Shown piece after piece: positions 34,456-46,975 of a stretch of DNA of 64,000 bases. This DNA comes from Epiperipatus broadwayi (Eukaryota; Onychophora; Udeonychophora; Euonychophora; Peripatidae). Numbering within the stretch: position 1 is the first letter of the stretch; each line of letters starts with the position of its first letter. The stretch lies in contig JAQFVV010000030.1 in NCBI GenBank assembly GCA_028023455.1, forward strand, positions 7,274,501 through 7,338,500, given 5' to 3'. Made by a program: the position numbers and the translations under genes. The notes under the pieces are model-generated. The model made no database searches. It saw only the letters and a program-made list of their open reading frames with translations, and was not told where the DNA came from.

Positions 34456-35688
34456 ATATATATATATTCTTATTTATATAGTTATATTGTAACCTTCAGT
34501 TCTTGCTGTAGAGCTAAATGTCCATTTTGTAATAATATATATTTTTAAAAAAATAATAGATATAACTATTGTAATAGTTGTTAAAGTATATTTGAAATTC
34601 ATTCAATTAAGTCAGAGTTACTGTTATAAGATATTATTAATTTAAAAATAATATTATATAAGTGTATTTTAATAATTTTTAAGCTTAGTAATTTAATTTC
34701 TTTGTAATTATAAGGGCCTAGTCATGAATTATTATTTAGTTAAAGCATAACTTAGTTTTAAATATGTCATAATAGAAGATTAAGATATTCTTAACTTAAT
34801 CATTGTATTTTTTTATTAAATTAAAATATCATAACTAAGTCCTAAAATAAGTTTAAAATATTTAAGCTATTTTATTTAATATACAGTTTATGAGTGTTAA
34901 ATTAGTATTATGATCTAGTTTTTATTTTAGTGAAATCTTAAAGTTTAACTAATAAAATTGAAATTAGCAGTTGTCTTTTATTGTATGTGTGTGTGCATAT
35001 ATGGAATTTGTTAATTATTTTAAATTACTTCCTTGCTCAAAAGTAGTAATGTTTAAAGTTAATTTAAAGCTTTGTTTTATATTTTCTGTTGAAAATATTA
35101 TAAAGATTTATTAAAACAATTAAAACAATATTCTGAGAATTTATAAAAATATTTAAATAAATATTCTTATTATTTTATTGATACAATATTTTTTATTTTA
35201 TTAAATGATATAAAATCTGTAATGTAATAATGATGTATTAATTAATTATTGTTTTGACTAGTATCTAGAAAATTAGAGTTAATTATAGTTTATTTTTTAG
35301 CATTTTCCACTTAGCAATTAAAAAATTGTGACCTCTCAACTTAATTATGTTGCATATTTTAATTAATAGATAACATCCAGTTGTCAATCACATCTGTAAT
35401 TGTCTATCGTGTGACTTACACTATATAGGTCTTAACCACTACACTTGTACACATATCCATCATCATTTTTCTTTAGTGCATTCAAGTATTATTTTTTCAT
35501 AACTATTATTATTTCTTAGTTTCAGTAATTATGTATTGCTAGAATAATCATCTATTCAGTTTATAATGTAAACACTTCAATGCATCAAATTTCACCAAAA
35601 GTTGTTCAGAACAATATGTGTATATTGCAGAAAATATGTTGTCCCATTATTTTCAGATGGCAGTAGCTTTATACCGAAGGTATTGTAA
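34456..35688. other. Very AT-rich non-coding stretch
   Basis: Starts with a TA microsatellite (about 34456-34470). Nothing else is recognisable. Confidence 0.45.
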
Positions 35689-35701
35689 TCATTACATTGT
35701 T

Positions 35702-35813
35702 TTTTTTTTTCATATGTCATAGCATCGACCGGGAGGTGAACCCACAACCATCTGCAAACAACTACTTGCTTGCAAGGTGACTGCGCTGATCTCTCGGCTA
35801 ACAACGCTTGACT
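35702..35813 (-). mobile_element. tRNA-derived SINE, family 1, with 13 bp target duplication
   Basis: Minus-strand copy with its poly-A tail seen as T10 at the left. It is flanked by TCATTACATTGTT at 35689-35701 and 35814-35826, a perfect direct repeat. The B-box region (GGTTGTGGGTTCACCTCCC on the minus strand) and A-box region (CCGAGAGATCAGCGCAG) are well kept. Confidence 0.82.
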
Positions 35814-35826
35814 TCATTACATTGTT

Positions 35827-38680
35827 AAAACTGCTATTGGTTTTAATTTATTTCTTTTATCATATTAAAACTTCATTTTAAGAAAGATAATTTAAATATT
35901 AAATGCCAGAACTTTTAAATTATTTTACATTAAATTTTAAAAGGATTTTATAAGCTATTTATACAAGGACTTTAAATGCACTGTTTTATTTGAGATGTTG
36001 AATATCTTTTTTGGTTTAATTTAATATTATTATTAAATTATAATGGTTAACTAAAATGGTAGGACCCTGTAAATAATAAAGGAATTTAGAAATGGTAATT
36101 ATCATCGTATGAATGCTTATTTAAAATAATTTATGAATTTTTTACTTACATATTTTAAAAATGCTAATTTTAAAGTTATGCATTTGCATAATATTTATTT
36201 CTCTTATCATGAAATTTGAATATATAATATTTTCTCTTTAAAATATTATGAATTATTTGCTACAAGAATATTTTATGAAGGAAATAAATATCATTATGTA
36301 CTTATTTCTAATGATGCCTACTGCTGAATGCTGATATAAAATATTTATTATTCCTAGGACTAGGAATTCAGATACTATGCTCGAATAAACTTTACTGTGC
36401 TATTGAATATATTTTATCTGTTATAAAGGATAAAACATAGTTTTAAACTGTATTTAATACTTGTTTAATCCTCATTTTGCCAATATATACTTATTATCAT
36501 TAAATATGCTTAGCCGATGATTAAAATATTTACTGGCAATGAAATATGAATATTATGTATAATTAACTCTGGAAAAATCTATTTATTCTCTAACATGTAT
36601 ATAACTTACAAAAATGATTTGTTCTCTTTTTAAACATTTATTATAATTCTTCAACATTCTTTTACTAGTTCCAAATTATGATAATTAAAATAAATTTGTT
36701 CTTCAATAAGATTCATTGCTACTGACTGGGTACTATCTAAAATATGTACTTTTGTTTATATTCATTGTGAAGCTCTGAATTATATATTACAAAAATGAAA
36801 TATAATTATAATTTACTTAACATGTTAAAAATGTCTACTATTTAAGCTTCTATATTTAAATATCTAACATACAATACTTGCTATTTACTTTATTATTATT
36901 AAATGAATACTGCTTATCATTTATAATGGCTATATATTATTTGTGTCAGTGATTTAAGTTTGTACTTATCTCATATTTTATTTGTTGTTATTAATTTTAT
37001 CTACAATATAGTCTGGATAATTTTGTAAAAGTCTTCTATATATCCAAGGACTCTTAGTACTTGTAAGTTTTCAAATAAACCAAGATGCAACCCTATATTT
37101 TTGATAAATGTACAGTTTTGGGATTTATAATCTACTAAAGATGTATTACTTGTGAAATTAAAACAAATTTAATAAATTGATCGTTAAATTAAAAAAAAGG
37201 AATATATTCTGATACATTTCATTAAGAAGCTTGATTTGGATTTCTTTTTTTTTATTACTGATATTATCATATGGGAAGCAATAAGACATTGTTACCATTG
37301 TTACAAAAAAGTCAAGTCAGATATCACATGACCTAATTTAATAAGCTTGTATTTACAAATGTTATATATAGAGCTTGAAAAATAACAATGTTGTACTTTG
37401 GTTTAATTCAGTGTCTTTCTTTTTATCAGCAGTTCTTTTTTTTTGGTAAATTGTTATAATAATAAATATTTGGGACCTTCCTGTCACAAAATATGATGCA
37501 GAAGACTATTTCCAAAGATATGGTACCATGCCCTCCCCAAAAGTGTCCATCAATGGTCATGATAAGACTGTATGCCACCAGCATGAATAAAATCTAAAAA
37601 TTGTATTTATATATATTTTATTTTTTTGTTAATAAATTAATCCCCCCCCCCCCCCAAAAAAAAAAAAAACTGTAAATATTTCAATTAATTTTTCCACAAT
37701 AATTTTTTAAAATAACAATAATAAAATATAATTAAATAAGTCATTTTCTATCTGGCATTTTTTTGTAAATATTTTTTCGGGGCCCTGAAACTGTATATTT
37801 ATAAAAATATATAAACTGCCATCTTGGTCCAACTTGAAAACTTACAAATACCAAAATTTTTAACTGACTGTTTCCTGCTTAATGGAATTGAAAGACAAAA
37901 CCAAAGACTGTAATTTTATTTTGGTAAAATGGATATAAATATTTAGTTAAGATTGATTTATACATGTTATTTCAATATTTATTTCATGTCAGGTTCTCAG
38001 AATATTATTATTGTATAGAATACTTAAGAGTGTATTTTGTTTGGTCTTTTTTAGAGTTATTTAAAATGTGAATAAATGCATGGAAGAGTTCATAAAGCTG
38101 ATGTATATTTTACTATTAAATTGTTTATACTTTTATGTAATTAGCTATATTTTTGCTATATTTATTATTGTTTTACCAGTTTTACACATCTCTTATTTGT
38201 CATTCTTCTAGGAGAGTTTGTTTCATTATGCCAGTGCATTTTACAATGTCATAAGTGATATTAAACATATAATGCTATATTTAGTCATTTCCATCTCTTA
38301 TTGATGGTTTATACTCATATTTTGTGATTAGAGACAAAATTCTAGCTCTTCCTTGCTCTCTTGTGTAGGTATGTATCCAAGTTTATGACATCATCTTATC
38401 CTTATTTTGCCTTATTTTTCAATCCTTTGATGTATGTCTAGGTATTATATTTATTTAAAGTTATGCATGATGTTGAATCATGTCTTTATCCTGGCTTTTA
38501 ATATGTTTTGAAGGTGATGCATGATGCCAACCATGCCTTCTATTATGCTCTTGATAAATCAGAATGGGTTTGATGTGTAGATCATATTGATATGCCCAGA
38601 TTGCACATTCAGATGATTTTAAAACCTGATAAAATATTGTATTATTAAATTTATAATTATTCATGTGGCTATAAAAATTT
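35827..38680. other. Very AT-rich non-coding stretch
   Basis: No exon or dispersed repeat seen. A poly-C/poly-A junction lies at 37643-37670 and a run of T near 37245. The region 37470-37590 is less AT-rich but has no recognised content. Confidence 0.45.
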
Positions 38681-38689
38681 ATACATCAT

Positions 38690-38800
38690 GTAATATTAAA
38701 TCATCCATGCACTTTACTATTGTTACACAATGCTTTATTTACCACCTTTTTTACAGTTTACAGTTTTGATTGCCCCAGCAATCTTCTTCAGAACTTTTAT
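38690..38800 (-). ncRNA. Hammerhead-like motif, family C, partial hairpin
   Basis: On the minus strand CTGAAGA (38785-38791) is followed by a bulged A, stem II GATTGC/GCAATC with loop TGGG, then AAAAC. The same G12 to A change occurs as at 28728 and 63.68 kb. Family C flank sequence containing GCATTGTG follows. Stem I is short, and only one arm of the hairpin is obvious. Confidence 0.5.
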
Positions 38801-38829
38801 ATCTCTTAACTTTTTAAATTATAATTTAG

Positions 38830-40118
38830 AATTATTAAATATTTCTTTTAGGGATGTATATAATAGAAGTTTATTAACTGTGAGAACTTAGATAAGTCTA
38901 GAGAAAATCATATTAAAGTTTGTCATTTACTTTTTTTCATTATTACTATAACCATAATTTGCAATCTTAATTTTCCGTTTGGGAATTTTATAACTGATAA
39001 TTTTATTAAAAGAACTTAATATTTATTTTCCATGCTCACTATTGTTAATAAATGTTGTTTTCATTATTAATCTGTGCTTTCATATTTATAATCATCATCT
39101 GCATTTACTCTCAGAAATCTTAAAAAAAACCCATTTTATTAATGCATTGTTATGATAAGAGTACAATAAAATACGATATAAAAGTCACTTTATTGAATGA
39201 TGTTTCTAGTGTTAAGATAATATCCTTGAATATGATTATTTTATTTATCTTAAATTAAAATAATAAGATCATTTTCTTCATCTGCTTATCTTGGAATAAA
39301 ACAAAGTCACTTTATCCATCTTGAGTTAATCAAAAGATTACTTTATTTCATTTTGATATAAGATTAGAAAACTTGTTGGTCTGATATTTGGCTATCAACA
39401 AAATCCCTTTCCTACTCATAAGATCCATGAAAGTTATCCTTGTATGTTATAATCATTTTAATATAAAAGTTTTCATATTTAATTTTAAATTTAATAATTA
39501 TTAAATGTATTAAGATATCTTCTTAAAGATAGAACCATATCTTCTTATTGTTATTTCGCTAAGATCACATTCTGAGTTGGTTTTAAGAAGTAAAAGAAGA
39601 ATACAATTTTGGGTTATTATAACAATTCATCATTGAAAGAATACTGAGATTTGTTTATCATAATTATTTTAATAAGAATATGTTTAAGATTTGAATTATT
39701 TTTTTAAAAAATTGTGTTACGTAAGATCTGAATTATTTTAAAACCAGTTGTTATGACTAAAGATCTTATTATTTAAAAGAACTGTTTTAATTATAAGATT
39801 AAATTAATTGAAGAGAACTTTACCTTATTTAGAAGATATTATCTGCTTGGGAAAGATTGGTATGATAAAGTAGATTTAAAGTAACCTCACCCTTTTATGC
39901 AATGTGTTGCTTAAGATTTTAAGAGGTATTATTTTAAGAATGAGAGTGTCAAAATACTCACCTCCTGAGTTGATGTTTTGCATTTGTCATGATGCATTTA
40001 TCTCTTGAAGAAGCATATAGAAGATCTATCCTAAACTTTGAGTTATTTATTTTTTATTGATTAACCTAACCCTGAGTTTACTTTAGTATTATTGGAGGCT
40101 TGTTTATTATTTAGAATT
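38830..40118. other. Non-coding stretch, no recognised feature
   Basis: AT-rich sequence between the family C motif and the hAT-type element. Nothing supported. Confidence 0.4.
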
Positions 40119-40126
40119 GATTAGCC

Positions 40127-42144
40127 CAGTGGTCTTCAACCACCAGTCCACAGACCGGTGCTGGACCACAGAAGTTTCCTGCCAGGCCATGTTAGACTGG
40201 CAAGAAAGTTTGTAATAACAAAATAATAAGATTTTAAACTTTTAATTAATGTAAACAATTTGTATTTATTTTTTCATCACATTTTTATCCTATTAAAAAA
40301 AAAAAGAAACAGAACAAAAACAAAATCTAATCAATCATACACAAATTAATTTGTTTTTTTATTTATTACAGATGTTTATGGGGGGGGGGGGTAGAATTAA
40401 ATAAGTTTTTTATTATACAAACTCCGGTTGTCTTTTGATAGCCAATCACGGCCACTTGTTGGCATTGTTTATGTGTTAAAACAATAAAATGTAACATGAC
40501 TTTGTTTGATCTCTTAAATTTTTTCTACTACCTCTTTTAATATTTCATTTTTAGTGGGTTTTTTTGGCTATACGGCGATTTTTTTTTTGGCTTTAACTTT
40601 TATTTTTGAAATCAATTTTTATTACCTTTTTTTAAAAATAAAAACCAAAAAATAACTTGTCTCTAACTTTTACAAAGTATTTCTCAATACACACCCCAAC
40701 CCCAAAATAAAATAAGATCAAAACTTTTGACTTTTTCAAGTTTCAGTTTTTTTTTGTTTAAAAATATGGCCACTTTTTTTTGGTCTATAAGGCGATATCT
40801 TTTTTGCCTTTATTTGTATACTGTTGATATACTAAAACCTTTATTTTTAAAAGCAATTTTTATTACCTTTTTTTAAAAGTAAAAACAAACCAAAAACAAC
40901 TTTTGTTTCTCTCTTGTCTCAGCAAAGACAAAGTATTTCTCAACCCATTTCCCCCAAAAAAATTAAAATAAGATCTTTTTTGGCTTTAACTTTTATTTTT
41001 GAAATCAATTTTTATCACCTTTTTTAAAAAAGAAAAACAACCAAAAAATGTGTCTCTAACTTTTACAAAGTATTTCTCAATCCACCCCCACCCTCACCCC
41101 CAAATTAAAATAAGATCAAAACTTTTAACTTTTTCAAGTTTCATTTTCTTTTTTTTTTGTTTAAAAATACGCCCACTTTTTTTTTGATCTATAAGGCAAT
41201 ATTTTTTTTGGCTTTATTTATATATTGCTAAAATACTAAAACTTTTATTTTTAAAACCAATTTCTGTTACCTTTTTTTAAAAATAAAAACAAACAAAAAA
41301 TAACTTTGGTCTCTATCTTTTGTCTTAGGGAAGACAAAGTATTTCTCAACCCACTCTCCCCCCAAAAAAAATTAAAATGAGATCAAAACTTTTGACTTTT
41401 TCAACTTTTGTTGTTTTTTTTTTTTAAAAGACGGCGACTATACGGCAATTTTTTTTTAAGCTTTATTTCTATTACGCGATATCTATTTTGCCATTTTTTA
41501 AAAAAACTTTTCCTATTAATTACATTTTTTGATCCTTTCAACACACCACACAAAAAATTACAATAAAATCAAAACTTCAGACTTTTACCCGTTTCATTTT
41601 ATTTTCTCAGATTTAAAATATGGCAACTTTTTTTGGGCTGTATGGTGATTTTAATTATGCGATTTTTATTTTGCCATTACTACTATCAAAAGATAACCTC
41701 CATATATATATATATAACTTCAGCTTGTATATTTAACATTAAATACAGATATTACATTTATCATAATAATCATTGACATGTAATTACACTAGCTGTGATA
41801 TTTCCCAACATTCAGGTGAATAACATTTTATTCTTGCATGTTCTAACAATGAAATAATAAATGTAGAAATGTAAGCACATTAATGAGAACAATTGTTATT
41901 GTACTGTTTTCTGTAGCAGTATGACTGTGCAACTCGAGAATGAGTGTTCAGCATGTGAAGGTAAGCAACACCATTACAATATACAATAACTAGTGTGCTG
42001 TTTTGGTCAGTTATAACAATTATGCTTATCTAAGGCTAAGCAGGTTACATCTTTAAGAAAATTTATCTGTAAACTTCTGCCAGTCTGTGAAATCTTATCC
42101 TTATTTTTGCCAGTCCGCAGGTGTGAAAAGGTTGAAGACCACTG
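40127..42144. mobile_element. Non-autonomous hAT-type DNA transposon, 2.0 kb, with internal tandem repeats
   Basis: Terminal inverted repeats CAGTGGTCTTCAACC (40127-40141) and GGTTGAAGACCACTG (42130-42144). The 8-bp flanks are GATTAGCC (40119-40126) and GATTAACC (42145-42152), one mismatch apart, the size expected for hAT elements. The subterminal ends also share CAGTCCACAG/CAGTCCGCAG-type sequence. The interior has no transposase; it is mostly the tandem array at 40540-41660. It would depend on a hAT transposase supplied elsewhere. Confidence 0.82.
40540..41660. repeat. Degenerate tandem repeat inside the hAT-type element
   Basis: Blocks recur: a CTATA(C/A)GGCGAT step (about 40570, 40788, 41190, 41437), an AATTTTTATTACCTTTTTTT step, CAAAGTATTTCTCAA (about 40673, 40928, 41065, 41333), a C-rich step, then AAAATAAGATCAAAACTTTTGACTTTTTC-type sequence. 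Units are about 135-270 bp, long and short forms alternating. Strongly T-rich on the plus strand. Confidence 0.75.
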
Positions 42145-42152
42145 GATTAACC

Positions 42153-42740
42153 TATCTGGTTATTGCCCACCTCTGCTTCCATTGGTTACAATTTATATAT
42201 ACATATATATATTGAAGTGATATGTATGCACTTCATGTATAACATTTAAACATTCAATAATAATTTTTAAACTAAAACTATTTAAACATTTTGTTTACTG
42301 GGCAGAATATATATGTAGGTACATACAAAGATAAAATGTATGAGACTTCATTAATTCTAAATTCATTTTAAGTAATTTAAACAAAGTTTATAAAATATTT
42401 TATTAATTATCAATTATAAAGTTATGCAACATTTAGGTTGGTGGAAATGACAATTAAGATTTATGGATTCATATACCATCCATGCATAATGGGGCAATGC
42501 ATATCTAGTCCAATGAATTTTGCTTCAGACTAGCTAGGGCAGCAAAATAAAGTTGATTAAGTTTAAATGTTGGGCATATGACAAGAGACCAATGGTTTAA
42601 ATGCTATTATACTAAATTTGAATCCTGGGTAAAAGACTAATAGAATGATATTCTCGGAGGGTTTTAGTCATTTACATTAATATTTATTTGGTGATTATGT
42701 ATATATGTAAATAAATCTTAATTTCTCATTATTCAGCATA
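42153..42740. other. Non-coding stretch, no recognised feature
   Basis: AT-rich flank between the hAT-type element and the RTE 3' end. Nothing supported. Confidence 0.4.
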
Positions 42741-42755
42741 CCTATATCATCATCA

Positions 42756-44336
42756 TCAACCATTATCAATCCACTGCAGGATGAAGGTCTCTCCAAGTTT
42801 AATCAATCTTCTCCGATCTTTAGCTTCTCTTCTCCACAACACCCCTGCACATTTTCTTATTTCATCCATCCATCTCACATGTGGTCTCTTTCTGGGTCTT
42901 TTACAATCTCTTGGAATCCAGTTTAAAATTTCAATTGTCCATCTATTATCATCTCTTCTAGCAATATGTCTAGCCCAACTCCATTTCAATCTTTTAATTT
43001 TTTCAATAAGGTCAGTAACACCTGTTTGTTGTCTTACCCATACATTGCGTTTTTGATCTCTTCTTGTTACTCCCAACATACATCTCTCCATACTCCTTTG
43101 CATGGTCTGAAGTCTCTGTATTGCTCTTCTATTAAGTTTCCAAGTCTCAGATCCATAAGTAAGAACTGGTAAAACACATTTATTAAAAACCTTCCTTTTC
43201 AAACACATAGGCATATTTCCTTTTAGTATCAAGTTATTTCTACCAAAAGCACTCCAACCAAGTTTAATTCTATGATTAATTTCCTTCATTATGTTTCCAT
43301 CTGTATTAATAATCTGACCAAGGTATTTGTAACTGTTAACTTCTTCTAATTCTTCATAATCAATCTTTATTTTCATATTTTGAGCAAATCGATTAAACAT
43401 TACTTTAGTCTTTTTAACATTTATCTTTAGTCCTACTTTTCTAATTTCATCTGCTAACTCCTGCAACATTTCCTGCAGCTCTGAAGCATTATTTGCAAAA
43501 ACAATTACATCATCTGTGAAATCTAAATGACTTAAATACTCTCCATTTACTTTCACTCCTTTAGTTTCCCATTTTAATCCACAAAATACTTCTTGCAGCA
43601 CTGCTGTAAAGAGTTTTGGAGATATGGAGTCACCTTGTCTTACACCTTTCTCAATGTTGATTTTTCCAGTATCATTATGTAATCTAATTGTTGTTGTTGC
43701 ATTTTTATAAATATTCTTTAAAATATGACAATATCCTGGATCTATACCTTGATGATCCAATGCTTTAATCACTGAAGAAATGTGTATAGAATTGAATGCC
43801 TTTTCATAATCTACAAATCCAAAACATAATGACAACTCATATTCGTTTGTCCTTTCTATGACTTCTCTCAATACCTGGATATGATCTATTGTACTAAAAC
43901 CACTTTTAAATCCAGCTTGTTCTCTTGTTTGGTGGAAATCCAAAGTTCTCTGTAGACGAGTTGTAATTATCTTGGTAAAAATTTTATATAAAACTGATAA
44001 AAGGCTGATAGGTCTGTAATTTCTAATATCTTCTTTATCACCTTTTTTAAATATTAATATTATTACTGCATTCTTCCAATCTTCCTGTACATCTTTATTA
44101 TTTAGACATTTGGTATATAACTTTGCTAAAATTGTTTCTATTTCTTCATCTGCTTCTTTTAATATATCAATTATAATTCCATCATTTCCTGGAGCCTTTC
44201 CTTTCTTCATACATTTAATTGCATGTCTCACTTCTTCATTTAAAATTCTGGGCAATTCGGAAGATGTAATAGATATAGGAGGTACTTGTTCTTTATTACT
44301 ATATAATTCTTGATAAAAATCTTCTACCAATTTCAT
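42756..44336 (-). CDS. RTE reverse transcriptase region
   Basis: A 526-codon frame. It contains Asn-Tyr-Arg-Pro-Ile-Ser-Leu-Leu (107-113), Phe-Val-Asp-Tyr-Glu-Lys-Ala-Phe (174-181, motif A with the catalytic Asp) and Gly-Val-Arg-Gln-Gly-Asp-Ser (231-237, motif B). Motif C is Phe-Thr-Asp-Asp (273-276), where RTE elements usually have Phe-Ala-Asp-Asp; both metal-binding Asp residues remain but Ala is Thr. The thumb and a C-terminal basic region follow. The same frame stays open upstream of this first Met and overlaps the endonuclease frame, so it is the downstream part of a single protein split by one frameshift near 44510. It copies the LINE RNA at the nicked target. Probably inactive as it stands. 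Confidence 0.9.
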   Translation of the reverse strand: MKLVEDFYQELYSNKEQVPPISITSSELPRILNEEVRHAIKCMKKGKAPGNDGIIIDILKEADEEIETILAKLYTKCLNNKDVQEDWKNAVIILIFKKGDKEDIRNYRPISLLSVLYKIFTKIITTRLQRTLDFHQTREQAGFKSGFSTIDHIQVLREVIERTNEYELSLCFGFVDYEKAFNSIHISSVIKALDHQGIDPGYCHILKNIYKNATTTIRLHNDTGKINIEKGVRQGDSISPKLFTAVLQEVFCGLKWETKGVKVNGEYLSHLDFTDDVIVFANNASELQEMLQELADEIRKVGLKINVKKTKVMFNRFAQNMKIKIDYEELEEVNSYKYLGQIINTDGNIMKEINHRIKLGWSAFGRNNLILKGNMPMCLKRKVFNKCVLPVLTYGSETWKLNRRAIQRLQTMQRSMERCMLGVTRRDQKRNVWVRQQTGVTDLIEKIKRLKWSWARHIARRDDNRWTIEILNWIPRDCKRPRKRPHVRWMDEIRKCAGVLWRREAKDRRRLIKLGETFILQWIDNG

Positions 44337-44482
44337 GATGTCATCTCTCTTTTTAGTAATAATTCCATCTTTTTTTCTTATTGTAGATATAAATTTCCTA
44401 CCAATACCAAAATATTGTTTAACATTTTTGAGACTTTTATTTTCTTCTACAGTTTTCCTTGCTATTTCACAGTTATACTTTC

Positions 44483-45583
44483 TTATATCATTTTCAACTC
44501 TTTTCCTACCATTTTACAAAATTCGAGATATTCAATTCTTTTTAATACATCATTTTTGTATATCTTCATATTCCTTCTTTTCTTCATAAATTCTCTAGTC
44601 TCAGTAGAAATTTTATTAGTCAATTGCTGCTTTTTTCTACCAGCTATGTTTGTTGCAGTTTTTAAAAGTGTATCAGTTATTTTCATATTAATTTCACTCA
44701 AATCTGAATCATGTTCAAAATCTCCTAACACTTGAAACCTATTTGTAAGTTCTAATTTAAATTCATTAGAATGTTTCTGAAGATTAGGAATATCAACTGT
44801 AAATATTTTTTTTCTTAATAATTTTTGTCTCTCTAGTTTTACATTAGCACGTAACTTACACCTTACTAATCGATGATCACATCCTGTGTTAAATTTATTA
44901 AGAACATTACAATCTTGAAATATGTATTTTCTGTTAGTCAAAATATAATCCAATTCTGCTGTACCTTCATTTGGATGCTTCCATGTCCATTTCCTTTTAA
45001 CATTTTTCTCAAAAAATGAATTCATAATATAAAGTTTTTCTTTTTCTGCAAACTCCACAAGTCTATGTCCTCTCTCATTTCTATTACCATAACCAAAATT
45101 ACCTACAGCAATTTCATCTTTCATTTGTCTACCAATTCTAGCATTAAAGTCTCCCATAACAATTTTAAAATGTTGTTTACTCTGATCAAAAGCCTTTTGT
45201 ACATCCATATAAAAATCTTCTACTACTTCATCACTATGAGAACTTGTTGGGGCATAAACCTGAATTATCTGCATTTGGTATCTGCTATTAAGTTGTATAA
45301 CTAATCTAGCCACTCTGTCCAATACACCATCAATCTCCACAATATTGTTCTTCCACTTTTTATTTATAATGAATCCTACTCCACTTGTATTTCCAATATG
45401 TGTGCCTTTATAATAAAGAATATGTCCACTTTTTAATTCAATTGTTTCTTCTCCTTTTCTTCTAACTTCACAAAGTCCAATAATGTCCCATTTAATATAA
45501 GACAGTTCTTCTAATTCTTGCAATCTTCCTTCACTTGAAAGTGATCTGCAGTTGTAAGTACCTAAATAAAAAGTCATCATCAA
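44483..45583 (-). CDS. RTE apurinic-like endonuclease region
   Basis: A 366-codon frame with the expected exonuclease-endonuclease-phosphatase motifs in order: Thr-Tyr-Asn-Cys-Arg-Ser (Asn11), Gly-Leu-Cys-Glu-Val-Arg-Arg (Glu39), Val-Tyr-Ala-Pro-Thr (109-113), Gly-Asp-Phe-Asn-Ala (144-148), Leu-Asp-Tyr-Ile-Leu (211-215) and Cys-Asp-His-Arg (235-238, usually Ser-Asp-His). All catalytic positions are kept. The start at 45583 is in two ATG-rich codons just after the leader. The frame ends at 44483 by frameshift, not by a natural stop, since the homologous protein continues in the reverse transcriptase frame. Confidence 0.9.
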   Translation of the reverse strand: MMMTFYLGTYNCRSLSSEGRLQELEELSYIKWDIIGLCEVRRKGEETIELKSGHILYYKGTHIGNTSGVGFIINKKWKNNIVEIDGVLDRVARLVIQLNSRYQMQIIQVYAPTSSHSDEVVEDFYMDVQKAFDQSKQHFKIVMGDFNARIGRQMKDEIAVGNFGYGNRNERGHRLVEFAEKEKLYIMNSFFEKNVKRKWTWKHPNEGTAELDYILTNRKYIFQDCNVLNKFNTGCDHRLVRCKLRANVKLERQKLLRKKIFTVDIPNLQKHSNEFKLELTNRFQVLGDFEHDSDLSEINMKITDTLLKTATNIAGRKKQQLTNKISTETREFMKKRRNMKIYKNDVLKRIEYLEFCKMVGKELKMI

Positions 45584-45870
45584 ATGGCAGCCTGGGTCCG
45601 CAATCAGGAGATTCTTAGCACTCTCCGCCTTCGGCCACCAACCGCTGCTTTGGTTGTGACTTTACAGCCTCCTGGAAATAAGGGCCATGCTTTATTTTTG
45701 TCTGTCATAATTGTATATATGTATGAGAAAAATATTTATCATTTACACAAACATTCATTCTGCCTTATCAGGCACTGAGAAGAAAGACCATGGTGTTTCT
45801 TGATCTTAAACTCAGAGGTAAAAAGCCAATAAACTCACCACGCTGGCTAAGTTGGCACTCCAATGTGGAA

Positions 45871-46373
45871 TTCTAAGTATAATTATGCCCCCCCCTCTTG
45901 AAATTAAAAAGTCAATTTCAGTTGGATATTAATTGGAAAATGTTTGACAAATTTTAATTCGATAAAAAGAATGAATAAGTTTATTTTTCATTCAATGGGT
46001 TAAAGTAAAGGGAAGGGAGATTTTTCTTGTTTGTTAAAGCGCAATAAGTAAGTAGCATAAGTTGATTTTAAAATTTGTTTAGAATTAGTGATTGATTACA
46101 AGGTAAAAATAATAATAATAAAAATATTTGTCAGTAAGAAAGTTGTATTTGACAAGTGATTGTTAGTAATGAGGTAATAAGTCTATACATATATCACACA
46201 CATAGCTATATGGCTGAAAAATAATCAAATCGAAGTATAATCCGCATGTATGTATGGTATCGTGATGTAAAATTTTGTTTTAGCTATTAATTACTAATAA
46301 AAACAAAAAAAATATTTTTATTAATTACAATATTGAATGTTAATATTGTCAATATAGAAATAAATCAAATTAA

Positions 46374-46420
<47 letters not shown>

Positions 46421-46589
46421 AAACACCTTGTAATATACATGTTAGAACATTCAATTTATTGGCTGGACACTATGGAAAAGTTTAATATTAGGCATAAGGC
46501 AATATCAACAAGGAACACAATGGGTTCAGCAGAGTAATGACTTTAGTATGGAACCAGCGAGCATTCATATAAAGTATGGCAGAGTGAAG
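45871..46589. other. Non-coding stretch with (CA)n(TA)n microsatellite
   Basis: The microsatellite lies at about 46374-46420: CA units pass directly into TA units. The rest is AT-rich sequence with no supported feature. Confidence 0.6.
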
Positions 46590-46604
46590 GGGGATCACCA
46601 AATA

Positions 46605-46975
46605 TAGTTAATAATCAGATAAAAAGGCAGAATAGCAAGATAAAAATAAAGAAATAAGAATAATGGAGAATCTAAATAATAGTACTGAATCAGATGCATG
46701 CAATCAGGAACTGTAGATACAGATGGCATTTGTTGTGTATTTGCATATATATTACATGAATAGCAACAAAAATGAGTAACACACAGGAAATTAATAACAA
46801 ACAAAATTTAATGACAATAAAATTAACAATAAGGAATTATCAATGGTAACTAAATGCATTTGGTAGTGAACCTCTCAAACAAGTATTGTTAACAGCAATA
46901 TTGATTATTCTGCACACAACACATAATACCCTATTATATACCCACTACTATTGGGTCAAATTCTGACTCCACAGT
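46605..46975 (-). repeat. Possible Ty3/gypsy LTR followed by a primer-binding-like site
   Basis: On the minus strand the segment begins near TGTGGAGTCAGAATTTGACC and has TATATAATAGGG about 45 bp in, a plausible LTR TATA box. It ends just before TGGTGATCCCC (about 46591-46601), which looks like a tRNA primer-binding site. Since integrase lies upstream, an LTR followed by a primer site would mean a tandem or recombined copy. No second LTR was found for comparison, so this is tentative. Confidence 0.3.

Larger units (their letters stand above)
42741..45870 (-). mobile_element. RTE-type LINE, nearly full length
   Basis: About 3.1 kb on the minus strand. It has a 5' leader of about 290 bp (45584-45870, shared with the copy ending at 2230), an endonuclease frame, a reverse transcriptase frame and a short 3' end with an ATC-repeat tail (42743-42757). 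RTE elements have one protein with an apurinic-like endonuclease followed by reverse transcriptase and short 3' tails of simple repeats, which fits. Other fragments of the family lie at 524-2230, 32565-32730 and 33769-34455. No target duplication was identified. Confidence 0.88.

Noticed and set aside
42781-45304. Several plus-strand frames of 60-141 codons
   Set aside because: They are antisense shadows of the RTE protein on the minus strand.
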